A stretch of 37,025 nt of DNA from the NCBI GenBank assembly GCA_025201765.1, contig MU623567.1:1-37025 (forward strand). Direction: 5' to 3'. The notes beneath the pieces are model-generated. The model had not been told where the DNA came from, searched no databases, and saw only the letters and a program-made list of their open reading frames with translations. The stretch comes from Daldinia sp. FL1419. Its lineage: Eukaryota; Ascomycota; Sordariomycetes; Xylariales; Hypoxylaceae. Of this stretch, positions 9,625-20,290 are shown one piece after another (the first letter of the stretch is position 1; every line of letters begins with the position of its first letter). The position numbers and the translations under genes were made by a program.

Positions 9625-10257
9625 TGTTGAAAAGTAAGGGGGAGTTAGGTAGGTTTAATTTGCTAGTAACTACAAAGAGAGGATAGATTGCGGCAGGATT
9701 GCTTGCGTGTTACGAATGAGAGGTAGGTTTAATAGTTTGATAAAACGATAGAACTAAGGGTAGGTAGTTATAGGTATAACTTGACTAGGTACCTTATAAC
9801 TAGTCAAGTAATGTTATATAATGTAGGAAATGGGAAATGGGAATAAAATGACCGGAATAATGTTTGCGCACCAGGGTGTGCGTATTAAAGAGAAAATCAC
9901 TTTAAAAGTAAAGCGCGTCGGAAAACGCGTCCGAGCTTTTGGCGTCGAGGGGCGATAGAGTGATAGGGTGATAGTACCTAGTACGTAGTAATCTTTAGAT
10001 AGTACCTTCCTTCAACCTCATGATAATAAGATCGACGCTAGGCACTTCAATAACTTTATCCTTTGGCATCATTCTGTTTCTAGATACATCCTCTTATTCA
10101 TCATAATTCTTCCCGTTAACACATAACTACACTAATAATACTTGCTATTTCCGCTGCTATTTAGGTAGACTAGACCTCATCCTCATCGAGCCCCTTTTCC
10201 ATAGGTACCTATTCATCGTCTATCATCTTTTTTCAAGGTGAATAATATCAGTCGATC
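9625..10257. promoter_or_regulatory. Bidirectional promoter of NKP2 and EAF3
   Basis: This 633-bp region separates two divergent genes. It contains ACGCGT at 9925-9930, with a partial GCGCGT at 9913-9918. ACGCGT is the MluI cell-cycle box bound by MBF in yeasts and would suit G1/S expression of a kinetochore gene. It also holds TAGGTA-type short motifs and a hairpin-forming inverted repeat at 9781-9807. C/T-rich leader sequence precedes the EAF3 ATG. Confidence 0.5.
9781..9807. repeat. Short inverted repeat
   Basis: TTGACTAG at 9781-9788 is matched by CTAGTCAA at 9800-9807, a perfect 8-bp inverted repeat with an 11-nt loop containing GGTACC. It lies in the NKP2-EAF3 promoter region. It could be a hairpin or a dimeric protein-binding site. 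Confidence 0.6.
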
Positions 10258-13015
10258 ATGGCTCCCCCAAGACAGAACCAAACTCCTCCTTATGCTAAGG
10301 ATGAGAGGGTGCTTTGCTTTCACGGCGATCTTATGTATGAAGCCAAGATTATGGAAGTTAGTGTTAAATCAGGACAAAAACCTGAAGATGCGCAGTATCG
10401 TATTCACTACAAGGGATGGAAGGCTAGCTGGGACGATTGGGTCTCGCAGGACCGCATTCGCAAATTTACCGAAGATAATAAGCAACTCGCTAGCCAACTG
10501 GAGGCTCAGGCTAGAATGCGAAGCTCTGGCCCCAAGGGAGGAAAGAAGGGTGTCAAAGCTAATGGTTCTGAGATGAGCTCTGCTCGAGGTAGTGAAGAGC
10601 GCGCTGCTGGATCCTCGAGCTTTGGTGGCAGAGGTCCTCGACGGGGCAGGGACTACGAACTTGAAAACGTAAGTCTAATTAATTTCCTTATCTTTTCCTT
10701 CATAATATCATAGCGTATTGGGTCTTGGGGGATATAAGCCTTGCGTGCCATCGATTTGGCATCAATCTTCCGATATACCGCCCGTCTACCGGTTGTAAGG
10801 GGGGCAGATAGGTTATCAAGGAGCACTGTGAGCTTTATCGGGAACGACTTTTCTACGGAAACTACCTTGGTCATTTCCACGGTGCCTTTTGTTGGAATAG
10901 TTTTATGGTTACGATTCCGTGTTGGGAAAGTTACCGCTACAGCTCGCAACACAGCCAGTGCAGAAATCGTCATAATAAACGGGAATTGTCGATTGCACGC
11001 GCAACATTATTCATGAGGACCTATCTGCGGCCTCTTGATAGAATTCACACGTACCAAGTTATTCACCATACAAGCTAGACCTAGCAACCAGAGTCATCGT
11101 GCAGCACCCCACCAGGTGGCAGTCGTTATATACGCGTTACTACCCAACACCCGGCCAGCTTTAAGTAGATGTCAGAAGCCTTCTCGACTCTATTAACTTA
11201 AGAAGAACGAAGTCCTCAAGGTTTTAGGACCTACCAATTGCCTGTCGCCTGAAAGAAGGGTTTCCCCCGTGGATGCGTTTTTCGGACTACTTGACAAAAA
11301 GGGTTTCCCTGCCTACCTAGGTACCTAACTCATCAAAACAACACACCTACAACACCAATTCAAATTCCTGCTTCACGAATTTCATTTTATCAAACATAAA
11401 TACCTTTCCCTACGACGAACAATTCTTTTTCATTTCTACTTCTCCGTCATTCCACAACAAAATGGCTATGACGGAGGCCAAAAGGTCGAAGCGTGTAACT
11501 TCAATCAATGATTACGAGCTTCCACGTAAACGAACTCGCAGCCAGAGAACACCGACTCCTCGACCAGAGATCGCTGTTGATCACGATAAAGATGAGATAC
11601 TCCCCAATGGAAACCCCACTCACGCCGCTTCTGCGCTGGCCTCTTCGTCTCTACGCCCAGATCCTAGACGCAATTTGAGATCGAACGCCACAGCCAAATT
11701 CCTCCCTGCTACTAGTCTAGGCCTCGAAATAGACTTTGTAGCCCCTGATTCAAAGGCAGCTATTAAAGCGGCCAAGATGCCTCCTAAGAAAATTGTTGGA
11801 TCGGAGAAGGTGCTTACGGAAGTCTCGTCTGCTGTATCGAAAGCGGACCATTCTACAATATCGAAAAAGATCGAAACCAAGACGGCACCTAGAAAGAAGC
11901 TTCCGACTGCTCATACCCACCCGGTGGCCGCCTTGTCTTCATCAGCAAGCTCTTCGTCTGGGTTGCCCGTCACGGATAAGAGTGTCTTGCTACGCCGGAA
12001 GGCCTTCGCGCAAAAGGAACAGCGATTTGCGCGTGGAGGAGAAGGGAAAGATTTCCTTATTCAATTGCCAGCTCCCGGGACCAGCTACGTCACCAAGAAA
12101 GGCGAATTTACCATTAATGATGGCCGATTCGACTTCCCCCCTCCCCCTCCGGAGCACCCAAAGATCCTGGAAGCTCGAAAGAATGACACAATCACTCGAG
12201 AGAAGCATCGCTGGTATCAAGGAATGCCTCGAAACGTGACCATACCCACGGCTGGTATATCGTTGGAAAAGCCTTCCTATACTCTCCATGATGATTCCGT
12301 AAATCTAGAACTTGCCTAATATTTTTAAAAATTCCGGCGCTAACTCTACTTTTTTTTCTCAGGAGGATGCATTTCATGCGAGACCATCTATCAAGCTTTT
12401 CGTTCCCGATATTCTGAAGGCAATGCTCGTTGATGATTGGGAGAACATCACGAAGAATAACCAACTTGTTCCCCTCCCTCATCCTCACCCAGTGACGAAA
12501 ATTCTTGAGGACTACGCTGCTTATGAGATCCCGAAACGCCCCGCTGGCTCATCCCACGTAGATATTCTCGAAGAAACCCTGGCAGGCCTGAAAGAGTACT
12601 TTGACAAGTCCCTAGGCCGTATTCTCCTCTACCGGTATGTTGTACTTCTTTTGAGGAGGAACAATGTGCTGATTATAACCAGATTCGAGCGCGCCCAGTA
12701 TGCCGAAATGTACAAGATGTGGATGTCTGAAGACCCAGAGTATCAAGGAAAGACCGCAAGTGATACATATGGTCCTGAGCACTTGATGCGCCTCATCGGT
12801 GAGCAACCCTTCTCTATCTCATGACTAAAAACTAATTACCTTTAGTTTCCTTACCGGAGCTTGTCGCTCAAACAAACATGGACCAGCAATCTGTTAACCG
12901 TCTGCGTGAAGAACTGGTCAAATTCTGCACCTGGTTGTCTAAAAATACTACGGAATACTTCGTTAGCCATTACGAGTCTCCTCCTCAGGACTACATCCAA
13001 AAGGCCAAGGATTAA
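10258..13015 (+). CDS. eaf3: EAF3/MRG15 chromatin subunit, split by a long intron
   Basis: Reader subunit of the NuA4 acetyltransferase and Rpd3S deacetylase; its chromodomain binds methylated H3K36 and the MRG domain contacts partners. Exons: 10258-10668, 12363-12634, 12683-12798 and 12846-13015, 322 residues, the family's normal length. Exon 1 encodes the chromodomain (YAKDERVLCFHGDLMYEAKI, then YRIHYKGWKASWDDWV) and a basic linker ending GRDYELEN. Exon 2 begins EDAFHARPSIKLFVPD and opens the MRG domain (VDDWENITKNNQLVPLP; later GRILLYRFERAQY, VSLPELVAQTNMDQQ). All junction phases agree, and the exon 1-2 join has no missing or extra residue relative to what I recall of fungal EAF3. Oddity: intron 1 is 1,694 nt, whereas the other two are 48 and 47 nt, and it encloses a complete ORF at 11462. 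Either this intron is spliced across a nested gene or the MRG exons also serve another transcript. Confidence 0.82.
10669..11461 (+). other. 5' part of the giant EAF3 intron, with internal promoter
   Basis: Starts with the EAF3 donor GTAAGT. A possible short intron ending TCATAG at 10713 would lead only to a rapid stop (RIGSWGI, then TAA). The middle has no convincing coding sequence. From about 11310 to 11461 it turns into a typical fungal leader: TAGGTACCTA-type motifs, then C/A- and C/T-rich sequence and a CACAACAAAATGG start context. This is good evidence that transcription starts inside the intron. Confidence 0.55.
11462..12319 (+). CDS. ORF nested in EAF3 intron 1, possible alternative N-terminus
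   Basis: ORF of 285 residues with ATG in a strong context. Not recognised. The N-terminus is basic (KRSKRVTSINDYELPRKRTR) and suggests nuclear targeting. The middle is disordered, rich in Ala, Ser and Lys. The C-terminal third looks more structured (GGEGKDFLIQLPAPGTSYV, then FDFPPPPPEHPKILEARK and KHRWYQGMPRNV). Its own stop at 12317-12319 lies only 43 nt before the MRG exon at 12363, so any transcript must run into the MRG exons. A donor GTAAAT at 12299, a GCTAAC branch site and the acceptor at 12361-12362 define a 64-nt intron that would join codon 279 in phase 0 to the MRG domain, yielding about 464 residues. So it is either a nested gene sharing its 3' end with EAF3 or an alternative first exon of an MRG protein. 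Confidence 0.6.
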   Translation: MAMTEAKRSKRVTSINDYELPRKRTRSQRTPTPRPEIAVDHDKDEILPNGNPTHAASALASSSLRPDPRRNLRSNATAKFLPATSLGLEIDFVAPDSKAAIKAAKMPPKKIVGSEKVLTEVSSAVSKADHSTISKKIETKTAPRKKLPTAHTHPVAALSSSASSSSGLPVTDKSVLLRRKAFAQKEQRFARGGEGKDFLIQLPAPGTSYVTKKGEFTINDGRFDFPPPPPEHPKILEARKNDTITREKHRWYQGMPRNVTIPTAGISLEKPSYTLHDDSVNLELA

Positions 13016-14719
13016 TTTGGCTATTCGTCATTCAGCAGCAGCAATGGCTCTTACCACGTACGACTCTTCATTTGACGCGTTCTGCTATGCTGAGTCTTTT
13101 CAAAGGAAGAGGACTAGAATAGTCTCTACTACAACGTCGCCTTTGGTATCCGGTTCTGAAACGATAACTTCGATTCCTCTTGTACGATATTCGAGTTCTT
13201 TCGGCCTACGAGCAGCGTCGCCGGTAGGACATTTTATTAGGCCACATATCCTATCAGATGAAATTGGTTCGCCGGTAGCATAGGTACCCAATTGTCACGG
13301 TACTGGCTTGGACTCCGATATTGCCTTTGATTTCGCGATGCTTTCGTTTTCTTTTACTAATACTACATACTATCACATCAGCATCTCTCACATTCGTGAA
13401 TTCCATGCTGTGTTATTCGATCGTCTCGTTTCATCCTTAGTGAACACTCTGACCTCCTGAACAAAACCAAGGCTATGGTAACTACCAGGCCCTTATCTTG
13501 AAACAAATCGTTAGTCCCCACATCCACGCCACTTACTGCATGGTATGGAATTTTACCTACATGGTAGAGAATGCCTGTCATAATTGGTATTGGGTGTGAT
13601 ATGTGTTCTATGGGCATCAGGCAAGGGTATATCTAAACTCCTAGGTGACGTCGCCGGTGGACTTGATGTGAGGAAAATCGGAGTACCCTACGTGATTTCA
13701 TTTATAGGGTTGTTGCTTACCCTCTTTGGGTTGTTTATGATGTTATTTTAGGCCAGTCTCGTATAATACAAAATAGAACAACACCTGCTTTTCATCCATT
13801 CTTTGAAGGCCAGACGGCCTAATTAGTGCCATTTCCCATATCTGCTGCGTTCGCGTTTAAACATATCTGCATATCCTTTTTCTATTTTTTATAGCTAGTA
13901 TCAGACAGATTGATTCTCACATCTTCTGCAACTTTCCGATGTGCCTTATGCTATTATAGCCCGTGATTAGAATTGCAATTAGATTACATATCTACTGACT
14001 GGGAGTATTTAAAGTCGTACCGAGCGTGGGCTACCGGTTTCGATGATCGTTTAAAGACTCATAGTCGTCGTAATAGTAATAATAATACGTGGAGACGGAA
14101 AGAAAATAGTAGGGTGCTTAGGACATTCTACATTTTCTAATATCACTTCTTAAGACGCTTACGGATTTACGTTTTACGTGGGTAGAAAAGCATTGCTATA
14201 CCGTATTGCTGCGTACCCTAGGATAATACTAATATCTCAACAAATAGCATAGGTAGCACCCTCTGCGGATACCGTTCATCCTATCTGGTAGAATTAGGAA
14301 TTGGAGTCGTATTCAAGGTCCAAGGGTAAATAGTTATATGATCCTCGGTTGATGGTGATACCAAACGACTCTGGGAGAGTGATAGGACGTGTGTGTATTT
14401 TACTGTATTGATTGCACACTACATGTACGCAGCCTATGCTCCAAATAGGCTTCTAGGTTAGTCTGAGTATTTGATATCCCTTTCCGCCCAACGATCAGCC
14501 ATGGGCTTGGGTTCGTGTGCAATATCAAATCGCGAATCCCCCGATGGTACCGCCCCCCTAAAACTTTGACACTTGCGCCGGAAACGGCCCGTAGGTTACC
14601 ACAAAGGTGTTCGAATCCTTACACCTCTGGGATGTCGACCCTCCCCTTATTAGCCTCATCCGCCTTGGCACGAAGTACACGTTCTGCTCCTTGAACCGGT
14701 TCCGAACCAAGCCCGAACC
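13016..14719. other. Non-coding interval of about 1.7 kb
   Basis: Contains the 3' flank of EAF3 and then intergenic sequence of ordinary composition. Short open frames (for example on the minus strand at 13378-13617) have no recognisable motif. A GTTCGAATCC segment at 14609-14618 recalls a tRNA B box, but no tRNA fold surrounds it. Confidence 0.5.
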
Positions 14720-14980
14720 TCAGCGCGGCACGGGCTTCTCAACCCAAAAGCCCGGCTCCGGTTTCCGCTCCTCGCGCATCTCCTTTGGCGTAAGCGCGCG
14801 ATCGACTTCCGACACCTTAACCAATTCCTTGACCTTTAGGATCATACCCGCCGACTGCGCAGATACCGGTTGAAACACGGTTTGCGAGCGCTTGCGGAGG
14901 CCGAGCGCTGCCAGTACGCCGCGCGTGCGCTGGGGCAAGCCGATGGCGGAGCGGTGGAGCGTTATGCGGAAGTACGACAT
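14720..14980 (-). CDS. mrpl33: Mitochondrial ribosomal protein uL30m (MRPL33 type)
   Basis: ORF of 86 residues on one exon, starting MSYFRITLHRSAIGLPQRTR. It contains the L30 pattern: RITLHRSAIGLP, then GVLAALGLRKRSQTV, then MILKVKELVKVSEV. The 86-residue length agrees with yeast Mrpl33. It is a component of the large subunit of the mitochondrial ribosome, encoded in the nucleus, with a basic N-terminal region serving import. It is the last intact gene before the RIP-degraded retrotransposon, 445 bp from its edge. The C-terminal tail (EKPVPR) is short, and the stop is clear. Confidence in the family is high. Confidence 0.85.
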   Translation of the reverse strand: MSYFRITLHRSAIGLPQRTRGVLAALGLRKRSQTVFQPVSAQSAGMILKVKELVKVSEVDRALTPKEMREERKPEPGFWVEKPVPR

Positions 14981-15419
14981 CTTGGATACGTGGAATCGGG
15001 AGAGCTCGAAGGGAGGGGCAGTCCCAGACCTGGTGTAGATTGATCGATTCGACTGAGACGGTTGTTAGTTATGTCCTGGTTAATTTTCCAACGATGATTT
15101 TGGCGAACGTGCGAGCAAGGAAGTGTGCTAAAAGCTGCCTAATTTAGAATTGGGGGGAAATGATCTCCTTACCGTTATCAGGGATCCTATTCCACTGCAA
15201 AGCGACACGGAACTGACGAATTCATGAGGTTCGCGATTAACTTTGAAAAGCTTCCCGTTGACGTGCCTTATCTTAAGGTACTTTTAAGCGGATCACCCGA
15301 AGTTTTGCCGACCTTGTCAGCAATGTTACTTGAGATGTAACTAACTACATTAACTAGGTAACTAACCTAGTTAGTTAGTAGTAACTAGTACAACAATGTG
15401 TCTTACATAAGCCAAGAGA
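14981..15419. other. uL30m upstream region to retrotransposon edge
   Basis: Holds the promoter of the uL30m gene on the minus strand. No coding region is seen. TAACTAGGT at 15351-15359 is inverted at 15365-15373, within a run of TAACTA/TTAGTTA units from 15337 to 15390. Composition is normal up to the insertion point. Confidence 0.5.
15351..15373. repeat. Inverted repeat TAACTAGGT/ACCTAGTTA
   Basis: Perfect 9-bp arms with a 5-nt spacer, embedded in a longer run of TAACTA and TTAGTTA units. It is related to the TAGGTA-type motif seen in several other intergenic regions of this window. Confidence 0.6.
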
Positions 15420-15424
15420 ACGTC
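15420..15424. other. Target-site duplication, left copy (ACGTC)
   Basis: ACGTC immediately precedes the left LTR and is repeated at 23772-23776 just after the right LTR. Five base pairs is the usual duplication length for LTR retrotransposon integration. Confidence 0.85.
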
Positions 15425-15585
15425 TGTCAGATATGTATGTGTGGATTCAATATGATTGTTCTAGGATTCTAACTATGTCACAGATCTGATCCGAATGGTT
15501 TTATATAAGCCCTGTAAGCCCTCATATAACCATTAGGATCTAGGATTAGGGTTAAGGCCTGTAAGCCCTTATCTATTATATAATA
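15425..15585. repeat. Left LTR, 161 bp
   Basis: Starts TGTCAGATATG; the expected TGACA end has become TAATA by two transitions. The first ~110 bp keep C/G where the right copy has T/A, whereas the last ~50 bp are the mutated ones. Confidence 0.88.
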
Positions 15586-17176
15586 ATATTTCTTATATAA
15601 GAAAGAAAATAATATCCTTGTTATATTTAAATAATATCTTTTAACCATTAAAAATATAATAATACCTTTTTTCTTTTAAATATATTAATAAACTTTTAAT
15701 AAAAAATTTATAATATTTATATAAAATTATTTTCCTTTCTTTTATTTATAATTATTTATTAATTTATCTTTTTTTTTACTCAAATCCCTTTTTATTACCT
15801 ATTTAATATATTCCAAATTAAGATCTTTATATTTAATTAAATATTTATTACCCTATTTATTTAGAATATAATATTAATATAATTTAAATAAAATTCTATT
15901 AAAGTATAATAATTGGTAATTAAATATATCTATAAGTGGGGTAAGTTTAAAATAATCTACTAATATAATATTATATATTTTATAATATTTAAGAAATTTG
16001 AATTAATATGTGAAATAATTAATATATTTAATTATATAAAATAAACTAATATATTGTTATTTAAATTTCCTTTTAAAAATAGAAGTTATAAGGATGTTAT
16101 AATTTTTATATAAATGTAAAAGAATTTTATTATTAAATTTAAAAAAGATTAATTTATATTTTATATTATAATATTATTTTATTATTATAGTTGTGATAAT
16201 AATTGTATTATATATTTTTATTTGGAATTTTAAGATTTTAGTTGGATTTAAAGTAGATAAAAATTGGTATATATTATTTAATATAAATTTATATAAAATT
16301 TTAAGGGGATTGATTTAAGTTATAAATATGTATGTAAAATTGATTTTATATTGTAAATGTAAAATATAATCTTTTTATTTTATATTATTTTTTAATATAT
16401 ATAAATAATATTAAAAGGTAAATTTAATTTGGAGGATAAATTGTTTATTTTATTTGTTGGTTTAAGGATAATATATTGTTATATATAAAAGTTTAATGTT
16501 AATATGTAATTAAAATTGTTTCTAAAAATTGGTAAAGAATTTTGGATTTTTGTTGGAAATGATGATTTTTGGTATTCTTTAATTTTTAAGTAGTAGGCCA
16601 TTGTAATAGGTATTTACCTATTATAATATTATAAAATTATATTTTTTAGGAATTATTATAATTATTTTAGAAAATTTATTGATTATTATATTTAAGATAT
16701 TTTTATTTTTATAATTTTTGGGGATATTAAAAATTATATTTATTATAATTATATAAAATAAATGTAGTAGGTTAATAATGGATTAAAAGGAATTGTGGGG
16801 TTAATGATTTTATAATTATATAATAGAATATTTAAGGTAAATATTAATGAATCTTTTAAATTTTTTTAAATTAATAATAAAAAAAAAAAATATATCCTTT
16901 ATTTTTCTATAATTAAAATAATTTTTTTTATATATTATTTTAAAAATTTTAAAATAATATAAATGAAAAATGTAGAAATAATCTTATATTTCTAAGATTT
17001 TTCATAATAAATTATTTTATATTATAAATAATAAAATAATAGTATTATTATTAAAATATTAATTATTTTTAATAATATTAAAAATTATTTATTATTTAAA
17101 ATTTTATAAATAATTTTATTAAAATTTTAATTAAAATTTTAAATTAATTTGTATAAATATTATTCTTCTAATATTA

Positions 17177-17235
17177 AGGGAGGTGCCAGGTGTAGCATAA
17201 GGAGGAGCTGCAGTTAGTTGTAGAGTGGGTAAGGT
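17177..17235. other. GC-balanced island inside the RIP block
   Basis: About 59 bp (GGAGGTGCCAGG, then GGAGGAGCTGCAG) keep C and G, with several intact CpA and TpG dinucleotides, in the middle of kilobases of nearly pure A/T. On the minus strand one frame reads LPTLQLTAAPPYATPGTS without a stop. Its identity is unknown. Confidence 0.55.
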
Positions 17236-17928
17236 ATATTTTAGATATATGTATATAACTTTTTTATTAAAATTAATTTAATATTCATTTTTATTATTAA
17301 AGAGGATATTAAGGCTTTTTTTATTATTATTAATAATTTTTTTTATAATGGAAAAATATAAAAATATATTTAGAATAATATATAATCTTTTAGATTTATA
17401 TATAATAATAAATATAAATTTATTAATATATTTTATAATTTATATAAGATAAAGATTTTTATTATTTAATATTATTGAATTTATAAGATTAATATAATAA
17501 ATTATTCCCATAATAGTTCAATAATTTGTAAAAATGAAGATGTTAATAACAGCTATATTTATATAATGTTTAATCTTCTTTAAAATCCATATAAAATTAA
17601 GAATTTCCATTTTAATTGGCCAATATTTTTATTTAATAAGAATGAAGGTTTGAAATAAAAAAATAATTAAATAAATTGTGATTTAAGGGATATAAATTGA
17701 AATTTTCCTATTTTTAAAAAAGGAAAAAATAATTTTTTTATTAATATAATAAATTAAAATATTAATACCTTTATAAAATATATTAAAATCAATATAGAAT
17801 AATTAATTAAAATTATAGAAATATAAAATTATATATTTTGTTAAGGCATTTTTAAGACTTTCAAAGGATTTTAATTTGGCTTCTGTAAGAATATTAATGG
17901 GAATATTATTGGCCCATTTTTTCTAACC

Positions 17929-18324
17929 TTATTTTTTCTTACTTTTATAAGGGTTTAAATGTATTAATATAACCTTACACTTTTTAAATGGTTTAATAAG
18001 TTTGGTAAAGTAGGGGACATTATTTTGTATGTATTTAATTAATTTAATAAATATTTCCAAATTTTTCAAAAAAATGGAGAAAATAATTTTTATAATAATA
18101 ATTAAATATTTTTTTATTGTAAATAAATTAAAAAAATCAATAAGATGGTTTAAGATAACAATATTAGAGAAATTAATAAATAATTTTAAAAAATTAATAA
18201 AAATATTCTTTGAATATAGTAAGGTAAAAATGATGGTAAGGTTTTTAATATGATCCTTAAAGGTTTCTAAGGCAATTACAATATTGTTACAATAATAATC
18301 CATTATTTTAATATTTTTAAACAA
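17929..18324 (-). pseudogene. Ty3/gypsy-like reverse transcriptase relic
   Basis: A 131-codon open frame on the minus strand keeps the pattern of the C-terminal half of Ty3/gypsy RT and the linker to RNase H: a degraded YxDD-type box (YYCNNIVIA; the two Asp codons now read Asn, as G-to-A changes would give), then TFKDHIKNL, then a VILNHLID segment at the LGH position, then LEIFIKLIKYIQNNVPYFTKLIKPF. Substitutions are towards A/T-rich codons, as expected after RIP. The first visible codon is not a real start; the upstream part of RT is lost in stop codons. It cannot encode an active enzyme. Confidence 0.68.
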
Positions 18325-20084
18325 AATATTTATTTATTTTTATATATAAGCATTGTTATTTTTATAACCTATAACCAAATATTAGAAGATATATTAGCTT
18401 TATATTATAATAATTATTAAAATTTAATAAATAAAAAAATAAATTTGTTATTAATAATAAAAGATAAGGGTATTTATAATTGCTATAAAATTTTTTTTAT
18501 AAATTTTTGTAAGTATTATATTTTATAATTTTATAGGGTATATATTATTAAGGTTTATATTATTAAATATATATATATTTATAATTATTTATTTTATTTT
18601 AATAATTTCTTCAAAATTATCATTAATAATTTTTATTATTAATTTAGTTAAAGTTTTTTAGATAATAAAGATAGGTATAGAAAAGAGAACAAATTATATA
18701 ATATAAATAATTTTTCTTATAATTAAAAGTTTTTTTAAGATTTTATTTATAAGGATTTAATTTTTTATGTTAATAATATAGGGGTAATATTTCTTAGGGA
18801 GTAGATTTTCTTAACTTAATTTTAAATTAAAATAAACTTATTCTTTTTTAATAATATTAATAAAATCCTTATTATAAAAAATATCTTCATTTTTAAATAT
18901 TATATTAAAAAGGTTTTTAATAATTTTAAAGTTTTTAAAATTATTATATATATTAATATTAATAAGGTATCATTAAAAGTTCAAAATATAAGAAATAATG
19001 AAATTACTTATATCTTTAATAATATAAATATTAAAGTTCTTTATATTTAATTTATATAAAATTAATAGGGGAATATAATTATTATTAATATAATAATTAT
19101 AGAAATTTTGTTCTATAAATTTTAAATATTTAATAAATATATTAATAAAGATATTAATAACTTTATATATATTATTATAAATAATGATTTTATTTATTTA
19201 ATTATTTAAAATAATTATATAAATAATAATAAAATTAATAGTAAATTTAAAAATTAAATTTTATTTAAAATGGATATAATATAATATAATTAAATAAAAA
19301 TGGTATTTAATAAAAATAATAATATAATCATTAAAAATCACATAAGCCTAATAATAGATTTAATGGTTAAAAATGATAAATAAGGGAATGGTTATTTAAT
19401 ATAATTATATAATTATAAGCTTTTTTAATAAAATAATATTTATTTATTTATTATTAAAAATATTAATATTAATTAATATATAAATAAAAAAACCTTTAAT
19501 AAGAATAATTTCTCTTATAAATAAAATAATAATAATTTGGTTATTTTTATAACCTTTAAAATATAAAGGGAAAATAATATATTTTAATATAAAAATTTAA
19601 TTTTTTATTATTCCTTAAATAAATATTAGAAATATTTTTATATATATTTTTACACTTAAATAATAGTATAAAATCTAAATCTTATTAACTAGGAAATAGG
19701 TATATCCCATATTTCCACATATATTTACTTTTAATTTAATATAGGAATTTATTATTAAAAATAATTTAAAATAAATTTTAATTTTATATATAAAATTTAT
19801 ATTAATTTTATATAAAGAATTAATTAATAAAGAAATTATTAATAATTTATTTTTTAATATATAAAATTGGGATTATAAATTATAACATATATTTAACAAT
19901 ATTAAAGTATTTAAAGGGATAATATTATTAAAGAATAATATAATAATATAAATAAGTTTATAAGGTTAAGAATAAATAATAATATTAATATTTATATAAT
20001 TATTAATATAATTAATTAATAATAAATTAAAGAAATTTTATATAATAAAAGCAAATTTTTCTTTTTCTTCTTTAATATATGTAT

Positions 20085-20290
20085 TTAAAGGATGTCTATC
20101 CATTTGCAACACCACATTACTCTAAATTATAAAGGTATCAATCTCACTAATAAAGAATAACATAAATAGGTTAAAAAGTAACTTTAAATACACTAACGTG
20201 AAAAGTGTTAATAAATCTCATAAAGACTAGCCATATCCATCTGGTAAATAGTAAAGGTTGCTCTGCCAAAGGACTAGTAATTTCTAATAT
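20085..20290. other. Less degraded stretch inside the RIP block
   Basis: About 200 bp keep more C than the surroundings, with many CpA dinucleotides on the plus strand (for example CCATTTGCAACACCACATTA). A 62-codon open frame from 20205 reads LVNSKGCSAKGLVISNMILK and EEDLDYIIII, faintly like the start of a LINE endonuclease domain, but this is too weak to call. It may mark a junction between nested elements. Confidence 0.4.

Noticed and set aside
10653..11016. Overlapping ORFs on both strands in the EAF3 intron as further genes
   Set aside because: Neither shows a recognisable domain or splice structure; they overlap each other almost completely, typical of random open frames.
14600..14640. 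tRNA gene suggested by GTTCGAATCC
   Set aside because: No A box at suitable distance and no acceptor or anticodon stem can be folded around it.
15586..15610. Primer-binding site next to an LTR
   Set aside because: RIP has changed the sequence beside both LTRs; no stretch complementary to a known tRNA 3' end could be seen.
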